The notes: generated from the letters alone by a model not told the origin. Positions 53,826-63,235 are shown, counted from the first letter of the stretch. The stretch is 64,000 nt of DNA from Terriglobia bacterium (GCA_021324365.1 JAJPJE010000045.1:1-64000); one strand, 5' to 3'. Numbers and translations: made by a program.

Positions 53826-54704
53826 CTACGCCGGCTGAATCCGGAGGTTCATATCAACCGCCTGCGCCGAATGTGTGAGTGCGCCGACTGAGATGAAGTC
53901 CACGCCCGTTTCAGCATAGGAGCGTACCGTGTCCAGATTCACGCCACCCGAAACTTCCAGCGGAATCTTCTTGCCCTGATGCGAGGCGCGATCCACGGCC
54001 AGGCGTACGTCTTCTACTGACATGTTGTCGAGCAGAATGGCCTCCGCACCGTGGTCGAGAGCAAGCTCCAGTTCCTGCAAATTGCGAACTTCGATCTCGA
54101 CGATCTGCGATCCCTGGCGATGGCGGAGTGCGTGCTCGAGTGCCGGAACGATACCTCTGGCCAGGGCTATATGATTGTTTTTGATCAGAATGCCATCGGA
54201 AAGATCGAGCCGGTGGTTCTGCCCGCCTCCACAGCGTACCGCGTACTTTTCAAGCACACGTAAACCCATGACTGTCTTCCGCGTGTCGAGGATTTTTGCC
54301 CTCGTACCGCTAACGGCGTCTACAAACTTGCGCGTAATTGTCGCAATGCCACTGAGCCGCTGAAGAATGTTGAGAATGACCCGCTCGCAGGAAAGCAGAA
54401 CGCGCGCGTTGTGGCGAATATTAGCGACGGTCTGGCCTTTGTGCATACGGACTCCGTCAAAAATCTCCGGGTGCGTGGTGACCTCCGGATGTCCGATGAC
54501 GTTCGGCTCCAGCATGGCATAGATCTGGAACACACGCTCGATGGCTCCTACGCCGGAGAGAACACAGTCCTGCTTGGTTGCGATGCGCGCCTGCCCGATC
54601 TGCCGCGGATCGATGCAGGCGAGCGTGGTGGCATCGTGCGTTGCTTTGTCTTCGAGCAGCGCATTCCTCAATATTTCGGTGATACGTCGGCTGTTCCAGT
54701 CCAC
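53826..54704 (-). CDS. nadC: Nicotinate-nucleotide pyrophosphorylase (carboxylating)
   Basis: The 292-residue protein matches quinolinate phosphoribosyltransferase: SCERVILNILQRLSGIATITRKFV (about 110-134), KILDTRKTVMGLRVLEKYAVRCGGGQNHRLDLSDGILIKNNH (about 140-180), EIEVRNLQEL and GVDFISVGALTHSAQAVD at the end. It converts quinolinate and PRPP to nicotinate mononucleotide in de novo NAD synthesis. nadA and nadB are not in view. It lies 57 bases downstream of valS on the same strand. Confidence 0.95.
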   Translation of the reverse strand: MDWNSRRITEILRNALLEDKATHDATTLACIDPRQIGQARIATKQDCVLSGVGAIERVFQIYAMLEPNVIGHPEVTTHPEIFDGVRMHKGQTVANIRHNARVLLSCERVILNILQRLSGIATITRKFVDAVSGTRAKILDTRKTVMGLRVLEKYAVRCGGGQNHRLDLSDGILIKNNHIALARGIVPALEHALRHRQGSQIVEIEVRNLQELELALDHGAEAILLDNMSVEDVRLAVDRASHQGKKIPLEVSGGVNLDTVRSYAETGVDFISVGALTHSAQAVDMNLRIQPA

Positions 54705-54761
54705 TAGATGTTACCCGCTTCGCGTTTCATGTTGTGGCGCGAGCACCGAGCCCGCGAACGG

Positions 54762-57755
54762 CTACCCAAGTTGATCCAGTGCAGTTTTTGCCTTGTTTCG
54801 CAGTACCTGCAACTCTTCAGCGCGGCGGCGCAGGCCATCGACAACATGAGTCGGCGCCTTGGAAAGAAATCCTTCGTTACTCAATTGACGTTGACCGTTA
54901 CCGATCTCTTTCTCGATCCTCTCCAATTCCTTCTGCAGACGCTGGCGCTCCGCGCCAACATCGATCTTGCGCTCGTAGATGACGCGCACGTCAAAGCGAG
55001 CCGTGCCGCGGGCTCCCGCTTCTTTCGCCAGAGAATGCTCGGTGAAGCGGATGTCGTCCACATTGGCAAGCCGCTCGACCGCGATAGCGTTGTCACGGAT
55101 CAGCTTCCAGATGGAGGCATCGGCATGAACTTCAATCGGTGTCCTGGTTCTCGGCTCGACCTTCATTTCGGCTCGCAGATTACGCACGCTGACGACGAGA
55201 TCCTGCAGAATGGCCATGTCCTGCTCGGCATCAAGATCGATCTGCTGCTGGCTGGCGGATGGAAATGCTGCCAGGGCAATCGATGCGACAGGCGGTTTCG
55301 CATTGTAAATCGCATGCCAGATCTCTTCGGTAATGAATGGCATGATGGGCGAAAGCAACCGCAGAGAAGCCTCGAATAAGCTGGCCAGATTCTGGCATGC
55401 GACGCGCGCCTGCTGCCGGTCTTTGTCGCTCTCGAAGTCGGCGAGGCGATTCTTGATCAGCTCGATGTACCAATCGCAAAGCTCGCCCCAGAAGAAGCTG
55501 TAGAGAACGTGAGCCGCTTCATGGAAGCGATAGGTCTGCAGAGCGTCGTTGACCTGCTGCGCTGTCTGATTGAAGCGGGAAAGGATCCACCGGTCGTCGA
55601 GGGTCTCTGCTTTAAATATCGGAATGCCGCAGACTCCTTCGCCTCGGCTCGACTCATGTGCTGCAGCCACCCGTGGCTGCCGTAATTCCTTCAGTGACCA
55701 AACTCCGGCTTCCGCAGCACGATCTACATTCATGAACATGAATCGCGCCGCGTTCCATATCTTATTTGCGAAAGAGCGATAGCCTTCGGTGCGGCTTTCA
55801 CTGAAGGCTATATCGGTCCCGGGCGATGCCATCGCTGCGAGTGTGAAACGCGTGGCATCGGTGCCGTATTTCTCGATCACCTGAATGGGATCGAGCACGT
55901 TGCCTTTGGTCTTCGACATCTTTTGCCGCTCGGCATCACGCACTAGCGCATGGATATAGACCTCACGGAAGGGAACCGACTCGGCCAGGTAGCGTTCCTC
56001 AAGTCTCTTCTGCAGCATTTCCATCGCGAGCACGCGATTGTCCTGCTGAGTGTGTCCCTCGCGGGAGACGATCTCAAGGCCGGTTGGTATGTGCGTTATT
56101 CGAACCGAGGCCTCTCCGCCTGCCAGCCCATCAATGCGCAGATCCGTGGCCAGGATTTCACTGTGGCCCGATTGCCGGCTGCTGAGTGCCGACGGCTTAT
56201 GCGGAGGACTCATGAAGTGGCAGCCCATCATGATCATGCGAGCCACCCAGAAAAACAGGATGTCAAAGCCGGTGATCAGCAGCGAGGTCGGGTAGAACGT
56301 TTCCAAGTCCCGCGTATTTTCCGGCCATCCCAGAGTCGTAAAGGGCAGCAGCGCGGACGAGAACCACGTGTCCAGAACATCAGTGTCCTGTATTAACTCA
56401 TGATGCGCGCAATTCTTGCAGTGGGCGGGCGTTTCCCTCGCCACAATGATCTCGCCGCATTTCTGGCAATGCCACGCTGGAATGCGATGTCCCCACCATA
56501 GCTGACGCGAGATGCACCAGTCGTGAATGTTCTCCATCCATTGCAGGTAAATGGTCTTGTAATTCTCAGGAGTAAATCGGATAAAGCCCTTGCTGACCGC
56601 GTCACTGGCGGCTTTCGCCATGCTGAGCCCGCCGGAACTCGGTTCCTTGTTCACTGCCACGAACCACTGGGTTGAAAGGCGCGGCTCAACAATGGTCTTA
56701 CAACGATCGCATTTGCCGATCGGAACCGTGTAGTCCCTTTCTCCGACAAAGAATCCCTGCTCACGCAGATCATTCATCACGCGCTCGCGTGCCTCGAAGC
56801 GATCGTGCCCGGCGTACCGGCCGGCGTTCTCGTTCATGCGGCCATGTTCGTCCATGATGTTGATCCGCGGGAGATCGTGTCGCAGACCCGCGGCGAAATC
56901 GTTCGCATCATGTGCAGGGGTGACTTTCACTACGCCCGTGCCGAACTCAGGCTGCGCCAGTTCATCTGCAATGACCGGAATCTCCCGATTCATGAGCGGA
57001 AGCAACACTCGCTTCCCGTGCAAATGCTTGTAGCGCTCGTCCTCAGGATTCACGGCAACGGCGGTGTCGCCCAGCATGGTTTCGGGACGCGTCGTCGCAA
57101 CAGTGAGGAATTCGTTTGTGCCGATTACCGGATACCGGATCTCGTAGAGCTTCCCCGGAAAATCCTCGTGTACCACTTCCAGATCGGAGATTGCGGTCCC
57201 GCAGCGCGGGCACCAGTTCACAATGTACTTGCCGCGGTAGATCAGTCCTTCGTCGTAGAGCCGGACGAAGACCTCACGCACCGCGTGCGAGAGATTTTCG
57301 TCCATGGTGAAGTATTCGCGGTGCCAATCAACTGAGGCGCCGAGCCGCTTCATCTGGTCGAGAATCGCGCCACCGTAATGCTTGCGCCACTCCCAGACAC
57401 GCTCGATGAACTTCTCGCGTCCAAGATCCTGGCGTTTTATGCCTTCGCTGGCCAGTTGGCGTTCCACCATCATCTGCGTGGCGATCCCCGCATGATCGGT
57501 GCCCGGTAGCCAAAGCGAAGTCTCGCCTCGCATGCGGTGCCAGCGGACGATGATGTCCATCTCCGTCTGATTCAGCATGTGCCCCATGTGCAGACGGCCA
57601 GTCACATTCGGAGGGGGCAACAACAGGGTGAAAACAGGGCGCGTGTCGCTGTCGGCGGGAGTCTTTACGGCAAACAGATTTTCCCTGGTCCAGTATTCCG
57701 CCCAGCGATTTTCAATCGCGCCGGGTTCGTACGCTTTGGGCAACTCGTTTGACAT
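54762..57755 (-). CDS. valS: Valyl-tRNA synthetase with an unusual internal insert
   Basis: The 997-residue class I synthetase has the HIGH-type motif PPNVTGRLHMGHMLNQ (48-63), CP1 editing domain (about 200-350), WWGHRIPAWHC and the KMSKS-type loop QKMSKTKGNVLDP (611-623). An anticodon-binding helical domain and a C-terminal coiled-coil arm (RQRLQKELERIEKEIG) follow. Typical bacterial ValS has 880-950 residues. The surplus comes mainly from residues about 517-593, between GCHFM and VPFREVYIHALVRDAE, where other ValS proteins have only a few residues. That segment resembles release factor domain 3 and is listed separately. The rest appears intact, so the enzyme should be functional. Confidence 0.95.
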   Translation of the reverse strand: MSNELPKAYEPGAIENRWAEYWTRENLFAVKTPADSDTRPVFTLLLPPPNVTGRLHMGHMLNQTEMDIIVRWHRMRGETSLWLPGTDHAGIATQMMVERQLASEGIKRQDLGREKFIERVWEWRKHYGGAILDQMKRLGASVDWHREYFTMDENLSHAVREVFVRLYDEGLIYRGKYIVNWCPRCGTAISDLEVVHEDFPGKLYEIRYPVIGTNEFLTVATTRPETMLGDTAVAVNPEDERYKHLHGKRVLLPLMNREIPVIADELAQPEFGTGVVKVTPAHDANDFAAGLRHDLPRINIMDEHGRMNENAGRYAGHDRFEARERVMNDLREQGFFVGERDYTVPIGKCDRCKTIVEPRLSTQWFVAVNKEPSSGGLSMAKAASDAVSKGFIRFTPENYKTIYLQWMENIHDWCISRQLWWGHRIPAWHCQKCGEIIVARETPAHCKNCAHHELIQDTDVLDTWFSSALLPFTTLGWPENTRDLETFYPTSLLITGFDILFFWVARMIMMGCHFMSPPHKPSALSSRQSGHSEILATDLRIDGLAGGEASVRITHIPTGLEIVSREGHTQQDNRVLAMEMLQKRLEERYLAESVPFREVYIHALVRDAERQKMSKTKGNVLDPIQVIEKYGTDATRFTLAAMASPGTDIAFSESRTEGYRSFANKIWNAARFMFMNVDRAAEAGVWSLKELRQPRVAAAHESSRGEGVCGIPIFKAETLDDRWILSRFNQTAQQVNDALQTYRFHEAAHVLYSFFWGELCDWYIELIKNRLADFESDKDRQQARVACQNLASLFEASLRLLSPIMPFITEEIWHAIYNAKPPVASIALAAFPSASQQQIDLDAEQDMAILQDLVVSVRNLRAEMKVEPRTRTPIEVHADASIWKLIRDNAIAVERLANVDDIRFTEHSLAKEAGARGTARFDVRVIYERKIDVGAERQRLQKELERIEKEIGNGQRQLSNEGFLSKAPTHVVDGLRRRAEELQVLRNKAKTALDQLG
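55977..56207 (-). other. Release-factor-like segment inserted inside valS
   Basis: Residues about 517-593 of ValS include DLRID, then GLAGGE, then ASVRITHIPTGLEIVSREG, then NRVLAMEMLQKRLEERYL. In RF1/RF2 domain 3 the order is DLRID, GAGGQ, SAVRITHIPTG, a QxxRSQxxN stretch, and a helix AMxxLxxRL. Here the nine residues VRITHIPTG match exactly, the spacing after them is kept, the catalytic GGQ reads GGE, and the loop residues between GGQ and VRITH are missing. The frame is continuous with ValS. Whether it is a functional appended domain or an inactive remnant cannot be told from sequence. Confidence 0.68.
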
Positions 57756-57812
57756 GGGTAATTGAAGGCCTAGACGTAAACCTTAGATATTACAGGAGCG
57801 AACGGGACGTAG

Positions 57813-58175
57813 TCAGCTTTGCGGCGGGGGATCAACAATGTCCATGCGTTCGATGAGGCTGTCGCGAATGGTGTAGACATGCCGGACCATGCGATCAAGC
57901 AGCACGCCGCCCTTCAGATCGCGAACCACCTGGTGCACGTCGACGACGGTTCGCCCGGCAGCATCATCGGCAATCTGCTTAGGCTCAACGTGCGGATCGA
58001 CAAGCTTCCATTGACGCTCCCAGTAAGCTCGGACGTCAGCATGTCCGTGAACTCTGCCGCCTTCCATGCCGTTGGGCCAATCGACCTGCCGATGCATCCG
58101 GGCTAGAACCGCGTCGATATCTCGGGCGTTAAACGATCGATAAATAGCGGTAATGAGTTCCTGGTGCGAGCTCAT
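57813..58175 (-). CDS. SnoaL/NTF2-like protein
   Basis: ATG 58175 (MSSHQELITAIYRSFNARDIDAVLARM) gives 120 residues; ATG 58181 is two codons earlier and longer starts add a basic, non-conserved stretch. The cone-like alpha+beta fold of the SnoaL/nuclear transport factor 2 family is suggested by the N-terminal helix pair, then VDWPNGMEGGRVHGHADVRAYW, and beta strands with VDVHQVVRDLKGGVLLDRMVRHVYTI. Members bind small hydrophobic ligands or act as isomerases; no substrate can be named. Confidence 0.72.
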   Translation of the reverse strand: MSSHQELITAIYRSFNARDIDAVLARMHRQVDWPNGMEGGRVHGHADVRAYWERQWKLVDPHVEPKQIADDAAGRTVVDVHQVVRDLKGGVLLDRMVRHVYTIRDSLIERMDIVDPPPQS

Positions 58176-58285
58176 GAGCATACGATGCGCCGGCCTGCTA
58201 TCTGGACGAAGTTTCAGCGTGAGCTGCATTCGCCGCGAACGCAAAAGCATGGAGCGAGTCGTGCCTTAATCAGTTGAAAAGGGTG

Positions 58286-60460
58286 CTATTCGTCCGGATC
58301 TTTTCGCGGTTTGCGCCGGTGCGACATCTCGCGCGCAATTTCTTCGATCAGTGTGGGCTTCATGCGATCGAGAACGCGCTGCACTGCGCTCGCAATGAAG
58401 ACCTGCGTTTGATCTCCCGGTGCGACTTCTTCGCCATTGTGGTTGGTAGAAGGATCCATAGGTTTCGTGAGCTGTTCGGTGATTGCGCCTCCAAGCACGC
58501 TGGCGGCCGCCGCAGCCACCGCGGCCGACGAATCCTCGCTCGCTGGCGTTTGGGATGCGGCTTCAACCGGCTGCTCCTCGATGGCCGGCGGCTCTGGTCC
58601 AACCGAAAGGACGGGTGGTTCTGTGAGAATCGACGGCACCTGCGCAGGCGGCTCGGGAACAGACACGGGAGGAACCGCACCCTGCGGCTCGGCTTCGGCA
58701 GAAGGCAACTCGGTTTCCGCAATTGAAGGCGCAACAACTTCTGTCGTAGTACTTGCCTCTTCGGGCGGGGTTTGCCAAGACTCAACGACCGGTCTCTGCG
58801 GCGCGACTGTCTCGAAGTCTTCCGGAACGGAAGCGCCGACCAGTTCGGCAGTCGTTTCCAATTCGGGTTCGGCAGCGGTGAAGAACTCGTCGGGTAATGC
58901 CTGTGTTGCGTCGGGATCGAATGCCGCCTCAGTCCCCGAATGTACCGCTTCAGGCGTTGTCGGCTCGGCGGGCGTGGCTGACGCTTCTGGGATAGCAGAA
59001 GTCTGTGAAGCTGGCGGTTCAGAGATACTTGCAGGCTCTACGGCAACCATCTCCCAGCCTGGATGCGGCGTTCCAAAAGCAGAGGTAGGAGGTGGTTCGG
59101 GTGCCGCTACTGGCGTCATCTCCGTCGCAGCGGGTACCTCCGTCGCTGTCTCGTAGACGTGTCCCTCTTCCGGAGGTTGATATTCGTATGAGCTGCTGGA
59201 ATCCGGCATCAACTCGGGAACAATGCCAACAGGAATCTCCTCGGGATGCTCGACACCGAAACGGGTGGTAAAGCCGGAGAAACTCTCCACGCCTCCAACC
59301 AGTGCCGGATCCTGCGTCACCGTGACCTCTGGCGCCGGCTGTTCGATACCAGCTTCAATGCCTTGTTCCGCGTGCGTTTCCACCACGACTGGCGGGGCGA
59401 CGTTGGGTTCGAATCCAGGCGTACTTTCCACCACCGGTTCTTCGGCGACCACCGGATGGGAGGTTTCCAATTCCATCGCCGCTGATGCCTGGGTCAGATA
59501 TGCGCTCGGGCTCGAAACCTGTTCTTCTTCCGCTGCAGCTGTTGCTGGGTTAGCTGTAACCGGTTCGGCACTGACCGCGTCCTCTTCCTGCGCTACCTGC
59601 GCACCTGAAGAAGGCATGTATTCGTCGAGACCAAACGCCGGCTGTGCCTCTGGAGTTGCGGGAACCGGAGTAACAACGGACTCAGAAATTGAGATGCCAT
59701 CCAGAACAGGATCCCACGCTGCGGGTTCGCTTGCGGGAACCGGCTCTGCCGCCGTTCCGACTACCTGCTGCGCAACGCTCGCATGCGAAAACGGCTTGTG
59801 TGACTCCGATTCGGACGGGTTGGCAACTACTTCCGGTAGCGGGGCAACCGCGCTGGAAACAGGCTCCGCGACAGTGCCTTCCACTTCTAAACCTGGTACA
59901 GCTGCCACGGCCACGGCACTTGCTGTAGCTGCAGCCGCAGTCGCCACCGGCGTCATCTTCGGAGTTTCCTGATCCGTCATGCCCATTTGCTGGTGCAGCT
60001 CTTCCTGGGACATACGGACCGTTTCTTCATAACTCTTGTAAGGAACCGCAGGTTTGGGCGGCGCGGGAGGTTGCGGTGCGGGAGCCGAACTGAGGTTAAA
60101 GCGCTTGGCGATAGCCTGGACAGCCGCAGTTAAATCCGTGGCCTCGAAAGGCTTGATCATTACCCCTTCCGCGCGAACCCGGTTGGAATCGTCGGGGTTG
60201 AACGGTTCCATCTTTCCGACTGTAAGTAGAACCGGTTTGCGGGAAGTCTCCGGATTATTTTTCAGCCGTTCGCAAACCTCCAGTCCCGTATATCCGGGCA
60301 TGAAGACGTCAAGAATGATAATGTCGGGATTTTCTGCCGTGATCTTTTTGAGCGCGGCGGCTCCGTTACTGACGGCGATGACGTCGAAGCCGGCGTCCGT
60401 CAGGATCTTTTTGCCCATATTCTGGGCGGTCATGCTGTCGTCGGCGAGCAATATCTTCAT
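58286..60460 (-). CDS. Response regulator receiver domain with very long disordered tail
   Basis: ATG 60460 (MKILLADDSMTAQNMGKKIL) is the natural start, giving 724 residues. The receiver domain (1-120) has the acidic pair ADD, phospho-acceptor Asp in IIILDVFMPGYTGLEVCE (about residue 52) and Lys in MIKPFEATDL. About 550 residues of Ala/Pro/Glu/Val/Thr-rich low complexity follow. A conserved-looking end, FIASAVQRVLDRMKPTLIEEIARE, then closes the protein. There is no DNA-binding or enzymatic output domain. The end helix recalls those on some polarity or motility response regulators. A 6-bp hairpin GGTAAC/GTTACC (60492-60509) lies upstream. Confidence 0.8.
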   Translation of the reverse strand: MKILLADDSMTAQNMGKKILTDAGFDVIAVSNGAAALKKITAENPDIIILDVFMPGYTGLEVCERLKNNPETSRKPVLLTVGKMEPFNPDDSNRVRAEGVMIKPFEATDLTAAVQAIAKRFNLSSAPAPQPPAPPKPAVPYKSYEETVRMSQEELHQQMGMTDQETPKMTPVATAAAATASAVAVAAVPGLEVEGTVAEPVSSAVAPLPEVVANPSESESHKPFSHASVAQQVVGTAAEPVPASEPAAWDPVLDGISISESVVTPVPATPEAQPAFGLDEYMPSSGAQVAQEEDAVSAEPVTANPATAAAEEEQVSSPSAYLTQASAAMELETSHPVVAEEPVVESTPGFEPNVAPPVVVETHAEQGIEAGIEQPAPEVTVTQDPALVGGVESFSGFTTRFGVEHPEEIPVGIVPELMPDSSSSYEYQPPEEGHVYETATEVPAATEMTPVAAPEPPPTSAFGTPHPGWEMVAVEPASISEPPASQTSAIPEASATPAEPTTPEAVHSGTEAAFDPDATQALPDEFFTAAEPELETTAELVGASVPEDFETVAPQRPVVESWQTPPEEASTTTEVVAPSIAETELPSAEAEPQGAVPPVSVPEPPAQVPSILTEPPVLSVGPEPPAIEEQPVEAASQTPASEDSSAAVAAAAASVLGGAITEQLTKPMDPSTNHNGEEVAPGDQTQVFIASAVQRVLDRMKPTLIEEIAREMSHRRKPRKDPDE

Positions 60461-60639
60461 CGCCACTGCTAGCAACCTCGTTTTCTGCCGGGGTAACCGA
60501 GACGTTACCTGTTCTGAATGTCTAAGTCAATGAAACGGTACGGCTAAAGGTATCAGCACGTTAGGAACTTAGGTACCTGCGGATGCAAACCGTGTTAAGA
60601 CAGGCGTTGAATCGGGAACAGGTTTCGCAATGGGGAAAG

Positions 60640-60684
60640 ACATGAACACCCAAAAGGAAAGGGTGACCTGATCGGCCACCCTTT
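60640..60684 (-). terminator. Terminator-like hairpin after bamD
   Basis: On the minus strand AAAGGGTG (60684-60677) pairs with CACCCTTT (60665-60658), followed by CCTTTTGG, a modest T run. It begins 24 bases after the bamD stop. Confidence 0.5.
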
Positions 60685-60708
60685 GGAGATCCTGCACTTA
60701 GAGGTTAT

Positions 60709-62208
60709 CTAGAAAGGTACCAGTTTGTGCAATCCCCTCTTCTTTTTAACCTTGCTTGTCGACGTCTCCTGATTTTCTGCCTCCTCAGTGGTCGCCGATG
60801 CCGCAGCCTTGTTTGCGTTGGAAGTTGATTCGCCCGATGCAGGCTGGGCCGCCTCGTTAACCTGCGCCGGAGGAGTTGCCGCCGCATCGACCGGTGCGGT
60901 AGCAGGTTCTTGTGCCGCTCCTGCTGCAGGCTGCGCCCCGGCGGGTGGATCGATCGTTGTGGCCGCTGCACTGTTGCTGCCGGCGCTTGTATTGCTGTCC
61001 TGGATCGGGGTCAGATCAGAGATGCCGGTCTGTGCGGGTGTGGCTGCGGACGCGCTATCGTCTGACCGCGGCACGGGCTGGTTTGGCGGCGGCGCGCCCT
61101 CTTTCACCGGTTCGACATTCAGTGTGTCCTTACCCGGCGAATTTTTCGGCTTCATCGAAGTATTACCGGCTTCGCGAACCAGGTCCACTGCGCTGGTTTG
61201 CTTGGGATCAATCAAAGTAGGGTCGCCGACCGTAGCTGCCTCAGTAACGGTAGCGGCCGGCCCCCTCTTGAGGTTATCGATCAAGCGCGCGAGCATGGTA
61301 ACTTCGCCGCGGCTCTCTTCTTCTTTCTTATTCTGAGCGATAGCTTCCGGCGTGGGCCTCGGGACAGGACGCTTTAAAGCCCGCAATTCCTTCTTCGCTT
61401 CTGACGCGCCGGGTGATACCGGGTACCGGGTGATGATCTTGGAATAAGCTTCGGCTGCCTGGTTTTCGAGGTTCTTGATCATCGTGCCCTTAGCGGTTTC
61501 GTTCAGTCGCGGAGCGGCTCTCACCAGGTCAACCTGCTTGAGATACGAGTTCCCGAGAAGCAATAGCGCCTGATCGGCATCGCTGTAGAGCGGATAGGTA
61601 TCCACAAGCGATTTCAGCCGCGCCTCAGCCGCCGGATACGACTCGCGCATGTAATAGAAACGTCCGATGCGGAATTCGCGTTCGGCTAGAACCTCCTGCA
61701 CCTGCAACAATTTTGCTTTCGCTTCCGGCACCAGCTTGCTGTCCGGATAAGTCGCGATCAGGTAACGGTACTCATCCTGTGCGCGCTCCGCGTGAGTGAA
61801 ATCGCGATCCGGCTTTTCCATTTCCTTGAAGTGAATGTTCGCGATCTTCAACTGGGCTTCGGCCGCCTCCGGCATGTTGGGGAAGAAGGTCTCGAAGTCC
61901 TTATACTCGTTTTCCGCCTGAACCAGCGCAGCGGAAGTGCCTTCCGCGTACCAAGAATCACCGATTGCCAGTTTGGCGCGCGCCACGAATTCCGAATCCG
62001 GGTAGGTATTGATCAACGTTTGCAGCGTCAGGCGCGCCACGTCGTACTTGCCATGCTGCATGGCGTCCATGGCATTGTCGAAGAGAACTTTGTCGGGCTG
62101 CTTCGAATCGACATTGGCGATCGGATTTTTTATTTTCTTGTTAGAGCAGCCAATGGCAAGCAGCATGGCCGCAGCCACGCCCAGAATTGCGAATTTCTTT
62201 AAGAGCAT
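60709..62208 (-). CDS. bamD: Outer membrane assembly lipoprotein BamD, with long C-terminal extension
   Basis: The 499-residue protein has a lipoprotein signal with lipobox LLAIGC (Cys21). BamD-type TPR repeats run from about 40-260: VLFDNAMDAMQHGKYDVARLTLQTLINTYPDSEF, AQDEYRYLIATYPDSKLVPEAK, FYYMRESYPAAEARLKSLVDTYP. BamD is the essential partner of BamA. Typical BamD has about 250 residues. Here about 230 extra residues of Ala/Pro/Thr low complexity follow, ending in a basic KVKKKRGLHKLVPF. It lies 64 bases downstream of rpe on the same strand, so the two probably form an operon. Confidence 0.88.
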   Translation of the reverse strand: MLLKKFAILGVAAAMLLAIGCSNKKIKNPIANVDSKQPDKVLFDNAMDAMQHGKYDVARLTLQTLINTYPDSEFVARAKLAIGDSWYAEGTSAALVQAENEYKDFETFFPNMPEAAEAQLKIANIHFKEMEKPDRDFTHAERAQDEYRYLIATYPDSKLVPEAKAKLLQVQEVLAEREFRIGRFYYMRESYPAAEARLKSLVDTYPLYSDADQALLLLGNSYLKQVDLVRAAPRLNETAKGTMIKNLENQAAEAYSKIITRYPVSPGASEAKKELRALKRPVPRPTPEAIAQNKKEEESRGEVTMLARLIDNLKRGPAATVTEAATVGDPTLIDPKQTSAVDLVREAGNTSMKPKNSPGKDTLNVEPVKEGAPPPNQPVPRSDDSASAATPAQTGISDLTPIQDSNTSAGSNSAAATTIDPPAGAQPAAGAAQEPATAPVDAAATPPAQVNEAAQPASGESTSNANKAAASATTEEAENQETSTSKVKKKRGLHKLVPF

Positions 62209-62272
62209 TACCTCTACCTACCTTGGGAGAGCGACCCTGTTATTCGCGAACCGCTATTGCAGGTTCCTGCCT

Positions 62273-62947
62273 TTATACCTTTTGCAGACTAGCTTCCACT
62301 GCTGCCTTGAGGAGTTGTTCTGCTTGTTGTTTGGGATCACCTTTGCCAAACACCGCGTTGCCAGCAACCAGTATTTCAGCGCCGGCGCGCACAATATCAG
62401 CTACCGTCTTCAGAGACACGCCTCCGTCCACCTCGATACGATACTCCAAGCCGCGGCTCTGGCGTATGCGCGAAAGCTGCGCAATCTTATGCAGCGACCC
62501 GGGAATGAACTTCTGCGCTCCGAAGCCTGGGTTTACGGACATGACGAGCACGTAATCCACTATGTCCAAAACCTCGGTCAGGGTATCGACCGGAGTCGCA
62601 GGATTAATGACCACTCCGACCTTACATCCATGATCGCGTATATGCTCCAGCGTGCGATTCAAATGCCGTGTGGCTTCCTGGTGGACCGAAATCCAGTTCG
62701 CACCAGCATCGGCAAAGGCCGGAATGAACTCGTCCGGGTGTTCGATCATCAGGTGGCAATCGAGCGGCAAATTCGTGTGCTTGCGGATCGAAGCCACCAC
62801 TGGCGGGCCAATCGTGAGATTCGGGACAAAATGGCCGTCCATCACATCCAGGTGCATGGCCGAGGCTCCGCCCTCGGTTGCCGCCTGAATCTGGTCCGCA
62901 AGACGGGCGAAGTCGGCAGACAGAATAGAAGGAGCAAGCTCGATCAA
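62273..62947 (-). CDS. rpe: Ribulose-phosphate 3-epimerase
   Basis: The 224-residue TIM barrel starts with [18 protein letters not shown] and has [21 protein letters not shown] (metal-binding His-x-Asp and the Asp-Gly-His), [42 protein letters not shown] and [10 protein letters not shown]. It interconverts ribulose 5-phosphate and xylulose 5-phosphate in the pentose phosphate pathway. All catalytic residues are visible and the length is standard. bamD follows it. Confidence 0.95.
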   Translation of the reverse strand: MIELAPSILSADFARLADQIQAATEGGASAMHLDVMDGHFVPNLTIGPPVVASIRKHTNLPLDCHLMIEHPDEFIPAFADAGANWISVHQEATRHLNRTLEHIRDHGCKVGVVINPATPVDTLTEVLDIVDYVLVMSVNPGFGAQKFIPGSLHKIAQLSRIRQSRGLEYRIEVDGGVSLKTVADIVRAGAEILVAGNAVFGKGDPKQQAEQLLKAAVEASLQKV

Positions 62948-63235
62948 GGGATCTCTCAGTCCGCGTCAGCAGGCCTGCCCGATGCTGAATGGCAAATGGA
63001 CCAATGCCAAGTTCCCCAATAAGCCTTTCTGGCTTAATGGACGGAACGAGCGCTGGCCGTGGCAGGCTTAGCTGTGGAAAATTCTATCACCTCCCCGAGC
63101 TGAGCTAAGTAGGGTAGAGCACGTAGAGAGTCGAATACTCACCGATGAGGCCGGGAGTGCGAAAAGGCGGCATCTTTTCAAGCAGCTTGCCAGCTTCAAC
63201 GAGAAACCTGAAACTGGAACGCGAAACTTAAACTT
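62948..63235. other. Intergenic region between divergent rpe and ABC transporter genes
   Basis: These 288 bases separate divergent genes and must hold both promoters, but I see no near-consensus pair. A small hairpin TAAGCC/GGCTTA (63020-63036) and a run of AAAC-type short repeats (GAAACCTGAAACTGG...GCGAAACTTAAACTT) just before the ATG at 63236 are visible. Confidence 0.4.

Noticed and set aside
54708-55379. A 223-residue plus-strand frame opposite valS
   Set aside because: It is a shadow of the ValS C-terminal coding region without a ribosome site or known domain.
58437-59972. Two long plus-strand frames (239 and 249 residues) opposite the response regulator
   Set aside because: They are Gly/Ser/Thr/Ala-rich mirror images of the Ala/Pro/Glu-rich tail on the other strand, with no start signals or domains.
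62009-63022. A 337-residue plus-strand frame across rpe and the start of bamD
   Set aside because: It lies antisense to two well-supported genes and its translation matches nothing recognisable.
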